From: G016234445 sp964438865
GTDB lineage: Bacteria > Chloroflexota > Dehalococcoidia > Tepidiformales > Tepidiformaceae
DNA length: 64,000 nucleotides
Direction: 5' to 3'
Assembly: GCA_964438865.1 (NCBI GenBank)
Contig: CAYTMI010000016.1
Coordinates: forward strand, 1-64,000
Shown here in pieces: positions 6,712-14,746 of the stretch (the first letter of the stretch is position 1; each line of letters begins with the position of its first letter). A model generated the notes under the pieces. The model saw only the letters and a program-made list of their open reading frames with translations, did no database searches and was not told the origin of the DNA. The position numbers and the translations under genes are program-made.

Positions 6712-8982
6712 CTAGCCGGCGACGCCGGGCGGAAGTTCGTGGGCGCGTTCCTGGATGGCGAGCGCGGCAGGCTTCACGCTGACTTCCAGCAACTCGGCGA
6801 TGTCGAAGGCTCGGATCGTGCGCTTCTCTTCGTCGGGCTGCACGGCGGGGATGCCGTCTTCGAACATCTGGATGCAGAACGGGCAGGCGGTGGCGACGAT
6901 GCTGGCGCCGGTGTTCGCGGCTTCGGCGGCGCGGAGATGGTTGACGCGGGTGCCCTTTTCCTCCATCCACATGTTGCCGCCGCCGGCCCCGCAGCACATC
7001 CCGTTCGCCCCGCTCCGCGGCATCTCCACCAGGTTCACGCCGGGGATGGCCGAGAGGACGTCGCGCGGCGAGTCGTAGATCCCGTTGCCACGGCCGAGGT
7101 AGCAGGAGTCGTGGAAGGTGATGGTGGTGCCGTCCATCTCCTTCGGGCGAAGCTTGCCGCGGGCGATGAGCGTCTGGAGGAAGTCAGAGTGGTGGGTGAC
7201 TTCGTAGCGGCCGCCGAAGTCGGGGTATTCGTTCTTGAAAGTGTTGAAGCAATGGGGGCAGGCGGTGATGATTCGCCGCACCTCCAGTTCGTTCAGCGCC
7301 TGGGCGTTCGTTTCCGCCAGGGTCGCGTAGAGGAATTCGTTGCCGAGGCGACGGGCCGGGTCGCCGCTGCAGGTCTCGGACTGGCCAAGGACGCCGAAGC
7401 TGGTCCCGGATTCGACCAGGAGCTTGACCACCGACTTCGTGATCGCCACGTTGCGTTCGACCAGCGCGCCGGAGCACCCAACCCAGTAGAGGTACTCCTG
7501 GCTGCCATCGAAGGTGGGGACGTTGATGCCCTCGGCCTGGAGCTGTTCGATCCAGGTGGTGCGGGTGAACTGGGTGCCGCGCCATGGGTGGCCGCGCTGT
7601 TCGATGTTCTGGAGCGCGGCCTGGGCGGTCGCGGGCACGCTCGCCTTCTCCATCACCAGGTAGCGGCGCATGTCCACGATCGCGGGGACGTGTTCGATCA
7701 TCACCGGGCACGCCTGGACACAGGCCATGCAGGTGCGGCAGGCCCAGAGCGTCTCTTCCTTGATGTAGTCGCCGACGAGTTCGCCCTTGAGCTCGGTGGC
7801 CGGGTCCCTCCCGGCGATAAGGATGGGGCCGGCATGGTTCATGTAGGTCTTCAGGTCCTGCATGATCGCCATCGGGGAAAGCGGCTGGCCGGCGGCCCAG
7901 GCGGGGCAGGCATCGGTGCAGCGGCCGCAGCGGACGCAGGTGTCGGCGTCGAAGAGGGTCTTCCAGGTGAAGTCCTGGAGACGGCCGGCGCCGAGGCCCG
8001 CGCCTGATTCGATGAGGGCTTCGATGTTGCCCATGGGCGCGAGGTAGGCCTGGGAGCCGGGGCGTTTGAAGAAGCCGTTGACCGGGCCGAGGACGATGTG
8101 GCGGAACTTCGTGACGGCCATGAGGGTAAGCAGCGAGAAGGCCGCGATGACGTGGAACCACCACCACCAGACGTGCGTGTCGAGGAGCTTGCTTTCGCTG
8201 ACGCCCCCGAGGAGTTTCGCGACGAGATAGCCGGCGGGCGACCATTTGGACCAGGATTCGTTGCCGCCGGGGATTTCGCTGCCGCCCAGGCGGAGGCCTT
8301 CGACGAGGATGCCGGTGAAGAGGACGAAGCCGAGGAGTCCGACGATGATCGCGTCTTCGGCGCCGCGGCGGTCCCACCCCAACTTGGGCGGCGGCGCAAC
8401 GTAGCGGCGATAGACGGCCATGCCGACGCCGACGAGGCCGATGACGCCGAAGAGGTCGCCGATCAGGCTGTAGCCGAGGTAGACGCCGCCCTTGAGGAAG
8501 GCGTGCTCGGCGTCGCTGCCGAAGATCAGGGGCAGGTAGTCGTCGAAAATGAGGGTGATGGTGACGAGGGTGAGGACGATGAAGCTCGAGTAGATGCACC
8601 AGTGCATGACCCCGGCGAAGCGGTCGTTCTTCACGCGGCTGGTGGCGGCCCCCATGGTGAGGGCATTGGTGAAGCGGGCGCCGAGGTTGTTGAGCACCCC
8701 CTGGGGCTTCCCCAGCCGCCAGATCCGGAGCCGCCGGACGAAGGCGCCGAGGATGACCGCCATCGAGGCCGCGAAGATGAAGTACATGATCGCCGGCGTG
8801 CCGATGTTGAAGAACACCTCGCGCTGGGCGTCCGTCGTTCGGGCGGTCTCCAGCGCCGAGATGGCGCCGATCACGGCGATGGGGACGATGATCCCGGCGG
8901 TGCTGGAGCGAAGCCGCGTGCCGATGCGCCGGCCTGGGGCATTCGCTGGGGGTTGGCCGGTCGGGGGCTGTGCAACGCTCAT
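6712..8982 (-). CDS. Membrane-bound Fe-S oxidoreductase, EtfD/FadF-like (ETF:quinone-type electron carrier)
   Basis: This 756-residue protein combines several N-terminal membrane segments (~30-320) with a cytoplasmic Fe-S module. CVRCGRCTDACP and CRTCMACVQACP are two 4Fe-4S ferredoxin sites. Two heterodisulfide-reductase-type CCG domains follow, with WVGCSGA...CSGD...CPHC and DSCYLG...CCGAGGGNMW...CPFC. This architecture matches FadF of Bacillus and EtfD of mycobacteria, which pass electrons from acyl-CoA dehydrogenases via ETF to the quinone pool. The acyl-CoA synthetase downstream and the acyl-CoA enzymes of the window fit that role. ATG 8982 gives MSVAQPPTGQ; a longer in-frame start adds 22 unlikely residues. 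No etfAB is adjacent, so the partner is inferred. Confidence 0.85.
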   Translation of the reverse strand: MSVAQPPTGQPPANAPGRRIGTRLRSSTAGIIVPIAVIGAISALETARTTDAQREVFFNIGTPAIMYFIFAASMAVILGAFVRRLRIWRLGKPQGVLNNLGARFTNALTMGAATSRVKNDRFAGVMHWCIYSSFIVLTLVTITLIFDDYLPLIFGSDAEHAFLKGGVYLGYSLIGDLFGVIGLVGVGMAVYRRYVAPPPKLGWDRRGAEDAIIVGLLGFVLFTGILVEGLRLGGSEIPGGNESWSKWSPAGYLVAKLLGGVSESKLLDTHVWWWWFHVIAAFSLLTLMAVTKFRHIVLGPVNGFFKRPGSQAYLAPMGNIEALIESGAGLGAGRLQDFTWKTLFDADTCVRCGRCTDACPAWAAGQPLSPMAIMQDLKTYMNHAGPILIAGRDPATELKGELVGDYIKEETLWACRTCMACVQACPVMIEHVPAIVDMRRYLVMEKASVPATAQAALQNIEQRGHPWRGTQFTRTTWIEQLQAEGINVPTFDGSQEYLYWVGCSGALVERNVAITKSVVKLLVESGTSFGVLGQSETCSGDPARRLGNEFLYATLAETNAQALNELEVRRIITACPHCFNTFKNEYPDFGGRYEVTHHSDFLQTLIARGKLRPKEMDGTTITFHDSCYLGRGNGIYDSPRDVLSAIPGVNLVEMPRSGANGMCCGAGGGNMWMEEKGTRVNHLRAAEAANTGASIVATACPFCIQMFEDGIPAVQPDEEKRTIRAFDIAELLEVSVKPAALAIQERAHELPPGVAG

Positions 8983-9121
8983 GCGGTCGTCATCCTGTTC
9001 GCTTCGGATTGGGAAGGACGCCTGAATTCTAGGGCACGGGCTGGACAAGGCGCGAACGGCGGCGGCAGCGCGCCCTTTGCAGAGGGACGGGTGTTTCGGC
9101 GCGGTGGTACGCTGAGTGGCG

Positions 9122-9367
9122 ATGGCAGACGAGGGCGAACGCCCCGGCTACGCAGCCTACGTGACACAGCTCCGGCGGGTCGCGGCAGAGGACGACGCAT
9201 CGCGTTCCGCCGGGTGGCGCGACGCGTCACTCGAGCGTCACGCGGAAGTCCTGCTGGAGCTGTTGGACCTGACCGACACGATCCTCCGGTCGCGGGGGCG
9301 GGCAGCGGAGAAGCCGCCCCTTCCAGCAGAGCGGTTCCCGTGGCCGTCGCTGCGAGCGCCGGGATGA
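9122..9367 (+). CDS. Small partner protein of the AbiEii-like nucleotidyltransferase (81 aa)
   Basis: ATG 9122 is preceded by TACGCT (9108-9113) at 8 nt, the leaderless pattern seen across this window. The product is charged and helical (LERHAEVLLELLDLTDTILRSRGR) with a proline-rich tail. Its stop overlaps the next start as ATGA, a layout typical of antitoxin-toxin or accessory-enzyme pairs. I recognise no domain. The functional pairing is inferred from coupling alone. Confidence 0.6.
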   Translation: MADEGERPGYAAYVTQLRRVAAEDDASRSAGWRDASLERHAEVLLELLDLTDTILRSRGRAAEKPPLPAERFPWPSLRAPG

Positions 9368-9942
9368 CTACCGCTCCCTCCCTGGCGGACCGCATTCGGT
9401 CCGTCATTTCTGCGTTCGAATCAGCGCGCATCCCGTATGCCGTTGGGGGCGCACTCGCACTGGCCTACCACGCCGAGCCGCGGGCCACGGCCGATATTGA
9501 CGTCAACGTCTTTGTCCACAGCGAACACAGCGACCAGGTATTCACTTGCCTGGAGCCGCTGGGCGTGCGCGTGGAGCAACGCGATCGGGAGGCAGCCCGA
9601 TCACATGAGCAGGTCCGTCTTGACTTTGCGGGCATCTCCCTGGACTTGTTCTTCGGAGGGCTTCCCTTCCATGAGAGTTGTCAGAGCCGCTCCCGTACCG
9701 TGCCTTTTGACGGCGCCATGATGCGCATCCTCTCAGCCGAAGACCTCGCGGTGTTCAAGGTACTGTTCAACCGCCCGAAGGACTGGGAGGACATCGTCCA
9801 GATCCTGAAGACGCAGGGGGCGAAGTTCGACGCTTCGTATGTGCTGCGATGGCTCGACGAGATGGTCGGCCCCGCGGATACAGCACGTGAGCGGTTTGCG
9901 GCGCTCCTGGCCGGACGTGAGTCGCCGCCTGCGCGCCGCTAA
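9364..9942 (+). CDS. Nucleotidyltransferase-fold protein, AbiEii/DUF6036-like
   Basis: This 192-residue protein has the polymerase-beta-like nucleotidyltransferase core found in AbiEii/AbiGii-type toxins and related proteins. IPYAVGGALALAYHAEPRATADIDVNVF supplies the GG helix cap and the D-x-D metal ligands (residues ~21-48), and VRLDFAGISLDLFFG carries the third acidic strand. The C-terminal part (SAEDLAVFKVLFNRPKDWEDI) is usual for DUF6036-like members. It overlaps the upstream small gene by 4 nt. A toxin role is plausible from family and context but solitary members can act elsewhere. Confidence 0.75.
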   Translation: MTTAPSLADRIRSVISAFESARIPYAVGGALALAYHAEPRATADIDVNVFVHSEHSDQVFTCLEPLGVRVEQRDREAARSHEQVRLDFAGISLDLFFGGLPFHESCQSRSRTVPFDGAMMRILSAEDLAVFKVLFNRPKDWEDIVQILKTQGAKFDASYVLRWLDEMVGPADTARERFAALLAGRESPPARR

Positions 9943-9963
9943 GCGACGCGGGCGGGCTCACGC

Positions 9964-11535
9964 TCAGACGCCGTCGTTCGTGGCTGTGCCGTAGGCCTTG
10001 CGGAGGTCGTTCTTGAGGACCTTGCCCATGGGGTTCCTCGGGAGTTCATCCACGACGGCGACGTACTGGGGCGTCTTGTACGATGCGAGCCGCGCTTTGC
10101 AGTAGCTGACCAACTCGGGCACGGCGATGGACTGGCCGGGCTTGAGGACGATGACCGCTTTCACGACTTCGCCCCATTCGACGTCCGGCACGCCGATGAC
10201 CGCGGCCTCTTCGATGGCGGGATGCGAAGTCAGGCAGCCCTCGATTTCGCCGGGGGAGATGTTCTCTCCTCCGCGGATGATGATGTCTTTCTTGCGGCCG
10301 GTGATGAAGAGGTAGCCGCCTTCGTCCACGTAGCCGACGTCGCCGGTGTGGAGCCAGCCGTCGATGATCGCGCTGGCGGTCGCCTCTTCCTGCTTGAAGT
10401 AGCCCTTCATCACGCGCGGCGAGCGGATGCAGATCTCGCCCTCTTTGCCGGCGGGGAGGATGACGTTGTCGTCGTTCATGATCCCGATTTCGACGTCCGG
10501 CATGGGCTTGCCGACGGAGCGGAGGCGCTTTTCCTTGACCGCGGTGCCGGTGCGAAGGTCGTGGTCTTCGGTGCCGAGGAAGGTAAGAGTGGCGGTCGAT
10601 TCGGTTTGCCCGTAGGCGTTGATGAGGCCGACGCCGCGGGGAGCGAAAACGTCGCAGGCCTTGCGGACGACTTCGTAGGGCATAGGCGCCGCGCCATAGG
10701 TGATGCTCTGGAGCGTCGACAGGTTGACGTCGTCGAAGCCCGGGACTTCCATGATCCGCTTGAGCATCGTCGGGACCACGAAGGCGTGGGTGACGCCCTC
10801 CTGCTCGACGGCGGTGAGCCAGTCTTCGGGCGTGAACTGGGGGAGAACAACGAGGGTGCGGCCGCTCCAGATGGCCAGCATCATCGTCGTCGCGCCGGCG
10901 ACGTGGAAGAACGGGACCGAGACCAGCACCTTTTCGTGGATCTCCGGGTCAGCGGGGGCCTGGTTGGTGACGTAGGCCGTCATGTCGAGGTAGGTAAGCT
11001 GGACGCCCTTCGGCACCGCCGTCGTGCCTGAGGTGAAGATGATGATGGTCGCGTCGTGGTCGTCGACTTCGACCCAGGGCTCTTCGTCTGAGGCATGGGA
11101 GACCAGCTCGCGGTAGTCCAGGTAGGCGTCGTGCCCGCCGTCGTAGGCGACGTAGTGCTGCGTGTGGGTCAGCGTCGGGCGGACTCGTTCCAGGAGGCTG
11201 GTGTAGCGGTCGGAGACGAAGATCGCCTGGCACTGGCTGACGTTGATCATGTGGGTAAGCTCTTCGTCCTTGGCCCGGTAGTTGAGGGGGACGAAGGTCA
11301 CGCCGATCATCGCGCAGGCGTAGTAGGTGATGACGTAGTCGGCGCTGTTGACCGACATCACGGCGACCTTCTGGCCGCGCTCGACGCCAAGGCCGGTGAG
11401 GGCGTTGGCGAGCCTCACGACTTCGGGGTACATCTCCATATAGAGGACGCGCTTGCCGTTTCCGCCGAAGTCGACGAGGGCTTCCCGGTCAGCGACAACC
11501 GCCGACGAGATCTGGAGGAATTCGATGGTGTTCAT
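9964..11535 (-). CDS. Acyl-CoA synthetase (AMP-dependent fatty acid:CoA ligase)
   Basis: A 523-residue ANL-superfamily ligase that activates a carboxylic acid to its CoA thioester via an acyl-adenylate. Motifs in order: IIIFTSGTTAVPKGV (AMP/P-loop, ~160), ITYGAAPMPYE, NAYGQTEST (~315), HTGDVGYVDEGGYLFITGRKKDII (A8 hinge region, ~395) and PRNPMGKVLK near the C-terminus, holding the catalytic lysine. ATG 11535 is preceded by CGGAG at 7 nt. Chain-length specificity is not clear. It probably feeds beta-oxidation together with the EtfD-like carrier nearby. Confidence 0.92.
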   Translation of the reverse strand: MNTIEFLQISSAVVADREALVDFGGNGKRVLYMEMYPEVVRLANALTGLGVERGQKVAVMSVNSADYVITYYACAMIGVTFVPLNYRAKDEELTHMINVSQCQAIFVSDRYTSLLERVRPTLTHTQHYVAYDGGHDAYLDYRELVSHASDEEPWVEVDDHDATIIIFTSGTTAVPKGVQLTYLDMTAYVTNQAPADPEIHEKVLVSVPFFHVAGATTMMLAIWSGRTLVVLPQFTPEDWLTAVEQEGVTHAFVVPTMLKRIMEVPGFDDVNLSTLQSITYGAAPMPYEVVRKACDVFAPRGVGLINAYGQTESTATLTFLGTEDHDLRTGTAVKEKRLRSVGKPMPDVEIGIMNDDNVILPAGKEGEICIRSPRVMKGYFKQEEATASAIIDGWLHTGDVGYVDEGGYLFITGRKKDIIIRGGENISPGEIEGCLTSHPAIEEAAVIGVPDVEWGEVVKAVIVLKPGQSIAVPELVSYCKARLASYKTPQYVAVVDELPRNPMGKVLKNDLRKAYGTATNDGV

Positions 11536-11654
11536 GGGTTCTCCGGGCTGGGGATCGATGGGGCAACGTGGCCGGATTCTAAACGATGCCGGGACCATGG
11601 GCGAACGACGGGGAGGGTGCCGGGGAGGAATCAAGAGTGGCCGGGACGCTCACT

Positions 11655-11921
11655 TCACTCGTAGTGCGTCCACATCCGGAGCACCTTCACCAGCCGCTCA
11701 GAATCCAGCACCTGGTAGACCAGTCGATGCTGAAGGTTGATCCGTCGGGAGTAAGCTCCGGCGAGGTCCCCTACCAGCTTCTCGAATGCCGGCAGCGACT
11801 GGTAGGGGTCGGCGGCGAACACCGCGAGCAGCGCTTCGACCCGGGGACGGAGGCCGGCAGCCGCAGCCTTGCGAGCATCCTTCTGGGCGGCGCGCGTGAA
11901 TACGACGCGCCACTCGCTCAC
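11655..11921 (-). CDS. yoeB: YoeB-family mRNA interferase toxin (type II TA)
   Basis: The 88-residue product matches the Txe/YoeB family: VVFTRAAQKDARKA at the start, YSRRINLQHRLVYQV in the core and RMWTHYE at the C-terminus. The last holds the His-Tyr pair of the RNase active site, and Glu and Arg residues lie in the expected central positions. YoeB cleaves mRNA at the ribosomal A site. The GTG at 11921 was chosen because it overlaps the antitoxin stop (GTGA), and upstream codons only repeat antitoxin sequence. The complete length suggests an intact toxin. Confidence 0.92.
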   Translation of the reverse strand: MSEWRVVFTRAAQKDARKAAAAGLRPRVEALLAVFAADPYQSLPAFEKLVGDLAGAYSRRINLQHRLVYQVLDSERLVKVLRMWTHYE

Positions 11922-12160
11922 CAGTCGAGGTCCGGGGAACACTCCTCCGGCGGCGTCGCCATGCCCTCGCGAATGGACTCGCGCATCCCCGGGATGGAGA
12001 GGAGATGCAGGGTCTCCTGGATCGCACGCCAGTCATCCGCGGACACCAGCACAGCGTCGGACCGGAGGCCGTGAATCGTGACGGGTTCACTCGAGTCCGC
12101 TACTTCGTCGATGAGCCGATAGAGGGACTCGCGCGCCCGCGTGACAGGTATCGTCTTCAT
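11918..12160 (-). CDS. yefM: YefM/Phd-family antitoxin
   Basis: This 80-residue protein begins MKTIPVTRARESLYRLIDEV, the Phd/YefM DNA-binding N-terminus, and continues with SEPVTIHGLRSDAVLVSADDW. Its C-terminal tail (MATPPEECSPDLDW) is the disordered part that neutralises YoeB. It lies first in the operon, as usual, with a 4-nt overlap to the toxin. TACGCT lies 7 nt before ATG 12160, so the mRNA may be leaderless, and that box sits inside the operator at 12169-12188. Confidence 0.92.
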   Translation of the reverse strand: MKTIPVTRARESLYRLIDEVADSSEPVTIHGLRSDAVLVSADDWRAIQETLHLLSIPGMRESIREGMATPPEECSPDLDW

Positions 12161-12167
12161 GACTCCA

Positions 12168-12196
12168 AGCGTACGCAAAACCGTACGCCCGCGCAA
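12168..12196 (-). promoter_or_regulatory. Promoter and palindromic operator of the yefM-yoeB operon
   Basis: GCGTAC (12169-12174) and GTACGC (12183-12188) form an inverted repeat with an 8-nt spacer. It contains two copies of the palindrome CGTACG, close to the TGTACA core bound by E. coli YefM. On the minus strand TTGCGC (12191-12196), 17 nt and TACGCT (12168-12173) form a promoter, so bound antitoxin would block RNA polymerase. Confidence 0.65.
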
Positions 12197-12575
12197 TGTC
12201 AGTGCCCCCCGGCCGCGGCTCCGGTAGCCTTGCAGACAGCAACCGGCAGGAGAGCCAACGCGCCGCATGCGTACCGCGCCCGGGAGGAAGCGGCGTCTCC
12301 CCTCATCTCCCGGCGCACGGCGGTGAATAGAGACCCGGTGCAGTTCGGCCGGATGGTGGAGACGCTGTTGCGCTGACGCCCGCGCGGCCTGATCGCCGTC
12401 ATAGAGGAACTGTCATACGATGGCAATGGCACCGGTGGGCCGGCCGGTGACGCTTGCAGGTGGTAGACGCCGCGGTGGTTGTGGTTGCCCGGCAAAGCGA
12501 ACGATCTTCGTCTCCGTTTGTCTTCTCGCGTGGCCCGTTGTTGCCCGGGTCGCGAGGATGACTAACATTCGCCCT

Positions 12576-13946
12576 ATGCTCCGCCGCATTCCGCCCTTCC
12601 GGCGCGCCGAAGCGACAGGAACTGTCGCGGCTGAGGCTGCCGAAACTTCGGACGTCTTCGTGTCCCTGGACGCTCCGGCTGCCAGTCCGGAGCCCGCCTC
12701 GGTCGCCCCCGCCGGCCGGCGCCATCGCCGGGTCACCGCACGCCGGGTGCTGCTCGGGTTTCTCATCCTGGCGGTGGCCGCCGGCGCCGTGGCATACCCG
12801 ATGCGTTCGAAGTTCACTGCCCAGGGGGCGGACCTCAGCCGGCGGGTCATCGGTGACGAAAACACCGCCCGGATCGAAGGCTGGTACTTCCAGTTGCAGG
12901 ACCGGGTGGAGAAGACGAAGTACTCGCTCTTCGGGGGCGAAACCGACCCCTTCGCGGACAAGAGCGTGCGGGTCGACATCGTGCCCAAGGCCGAGGGCGT
13001 CAGCGTCGTCTACTGGGTAGGCAAGGACGCCTCGGGCATGCCGTCGATCGCCGACCTCTTCCGGCCCCCGCCGATGAAACCCCCTGAGACCCGGCACCTG
13101 CGCGACGATCCCGCCTCCGGCGAGGGCGTCTGGACCACTTCCGGTCTCCCGCGCTCCAGCCCGAACGACATGTTGATGGCCAAGACGTTCATCCGCCCCG
13201 ACAAGTCGAGGCCCTACGCCACCGTGGGCGTCCTGCTGATCGACTCCCGGCGGGTGCGGCTGACGCTGTCGGGCGGGACCGTGGACCCTGGCGGCGACCT
13301 TGGCGTCAAGGGTCCGGGCGCAATCCCACAGGACGTGCTGAAGAACCTGCTCGTGGCCTGGAATGGCGGATTCAAGGGCCCACACGGCGGGTTTGGGATG
13401 GTCGCCGACGGGAAGACGTATCGCGGCCTGCGTAATGGCCTTGCCTCCCTTGCGGTCACGAAGGACGGGCAGATCTTCATGGGCGACTGGGGCCGCACTC
13501 TCACCTGGCGCGACGATTTCGTCGCGGTACGGCAGAACGCCGTCCTCCTTGTCGAGAATGGGGAAGTCAGCAAGCGCACGGCCGAAGGCAATGACACCTG
13601 GGGCTACGTGAACGTGAATTCGGCCGAATTCATTACCTGGCGCTCGGCGGTGGGGGTGACGAAGGACGGGAACCTGCTGGTGGCGGCGGGACCGTCGCTC
13701 AGCGCCGCCACCCTCGCCCAGGCGCTCTGGGCCGCCGGGGCGTGGTCGGCGATGCAGTTGGACATCAACAACCCCTACGTGCTGACGTCGCTCTTCTTCT
13801 CCCAGCCCGACGGCGGCCTCCGGGCCGAGCGGTTCATCGACGCCATGCCCGGTTCGGCCTCGCGCTTCCTGAGCACGCAGGAACGCGACTTCATGTACGT
13901 GACCCTGGACGACCGCTTCAGCGCGGCGGCGGGCACCTACCGCTAG
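12576..13946 (+). CDS. Membrane-anchored phosphodiester glycosidase-family protein (NAGPA/DUF2233 type)
   Basis: A protein of about 456 residues: a ~50-residue cytoplasmic part, one membrane segment (RVLLGFLILAVAAGAVAYPM) and a large external domain. The domain shows LVAWNGGFKGPHGGFGM, TYRGLRNGLASLAV and FMGDWGRTL, typical of the NAGPA fold that removes N-acetylglucosamine from phosphodiester-linked sugars and has bacterial exopolysaccharide homologues. The substrate is unknown. The start is uncertain: ATG 12576 has TAACAT 7 nt upstream, matching the local leaderless pattern. ATG 12558 and 12420 are also in frame, but the extra residues look unlike protein. It converges with the next gene, the two stops sharing CTAG. 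Between the antitoxin start and 12576 I see only the operator at 12168-12196. Confidence 0.78.
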   Translation: MLRRIPPFRRAEATGTVAAEAAETSDVFVSLDAPAASPEPASVAPAGRRHRRVTARRVLLGFLILAVAAGAVAYPMRSKFTAQGADLSRRVIGDENTARIEGWYFQLQDRVEKTKYSLFGGETDPFADKSVRVDIVPKAEGVSVVYWVGKDASGMPSIADLFRPPPMKPPETRHLRDDPASGEGVWTTSGLPRSSPNDMLMAKTFIRPDKSRPYATVGVLLIDSRRVRLTLSGGTVDPGGDLGVKGPGAIPQDVLKNLLVAWNGGFKGPHGGFGMVADGKTYRGLRNGLASLAVTKDGQIFMGDWGRTLTWRDDFVAVRQNAVLLVENGEVSKRTAEGNDTWGYVNVNSAEFITWRSAVGVTKDGNLLVAAGPSLSAATLAQALWAAGAWSAMQLDINNPYVLTSLFFSQPDGGLRAERFIDAMPGSASRFLSTQERDFMYVTLDDRFSAAAGTYR

Positions 13947-14659
13947 CGGAGACTCGCGAACACTTCCGCGACCGCCCGCCCGGCGATGCCCGCCTCCACG
14001 GAGTTCTCGTCGGCGCGCAGCCGACCGTCGACGTCCACGCCGTACTTGGTCGTAGCACCCGCGAGCGTGTAGACACCTTCGGGATCTCGTAGCAGCAGAG
14101 CGAGCACCCGGTCGCCAACGGAGTCGGTGTGGACCCGAGACAGTTCGAGCAGGAATTCGGCCCCGCTGTCTGGATCGCGGTAAGGCCCGCCCAGCGTATG
14201 CAGCCGGACCTCATCCCCGGGGTGGAGCGGCCCCTTCCCGACGGACACGACGCGGTAGATAATCCGGGTTCCCGGGACGTCCTCCATGCCGGGGATGTTC
14301 GAGCCGAAGAACTCAACCCTGACCACCTGAAGCAGAACCTCGTGGTCAGCGGCAGCCAGGGAGACCTCGAAGCTCTTAGGCTTGGAGTAGTCGGCGTCTA
14401 TGGTAACCCGGGGTAGCGATTCAAAACGGCGCTTGCCGTCGTTGAATACCTTGAGGAAGGCGGTCTGCGGTACCAGGCTCGCCCGCGCTTCGGCGACTTC
14501 CCGCTCGTATTGGGCGCTGTCCATGACCCCCCCACCGGGGCCGTTGTCTCCACCCGGCGGCTTGGGCGGAGAGTCGGCCGGCGCTGCAATCGCGAATCCA
14601 ACGCCCATGGCAGCGATTACCGCCGCCAGGAGGGACCAACGCACTGGAAGGTGCCACAT
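13943..14659 (-). CDS. Exported or membrane-anchored protein of unknown function (238 aa)
   Basis: The N-terminus (MWHLPVRWSLLAAVIAAMGVGFAIAAPADS) is a signal peptide or anchor, followed by a Pro/Gly-rich linker (PPKPPGGDNGPGGG). The folded part contains LLQVVRVEFFG, RIIYRVVSVGKGPLHPGDEVRLHTLGG and GAEFLLELSRVH. It resembles the beta-rich domains of uncharacterised secreted proteins that describe fluxes through an interface, but I cannot name a family. ATG 14659 is preceded by CGGAG at 8 nt; longer in-frame starts lack such a site. Confidence 0.7.
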   Translation of the reverse strand: MWHLPVRWSLLAAVIAAMGVGFAIAAPADSPPKPPGGDNGPGGGVMDSAQYEREVAEARASLVPQTAFLKVFNDGKRRFESLPRVTIDADYSKPKSFEVSLAAADHEVLLQVVRVEFFGSNIPGMEDVPGTRIIYRVVSVGKGPLHPGDEVRLHTLGGPYRDPDSGAEFLLELSRVHTDSVGDRVLALLLRDPEGVYTLAGATTKYGVDVDGRLRADENSVEAGIAGRAVAEVFASLR

Positions 14660-14746
14660 GATCGCTCTCCGCTTCGCCGCTACCAATTGTAGATGCAACG
14701 GACCGTGGTGGCGCTCAGTCGCTCAAATGTTCTACAATCCCTCCCC

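Noticed and set aside
12420..12575. N-terminal extension of the phosphodiester glycosidase (ATG 12420)
   Set aside because: The added residues look like noncoding translation (clustered Gly/Arg/Cys), and a TAACAT box precedes ATG 12576.
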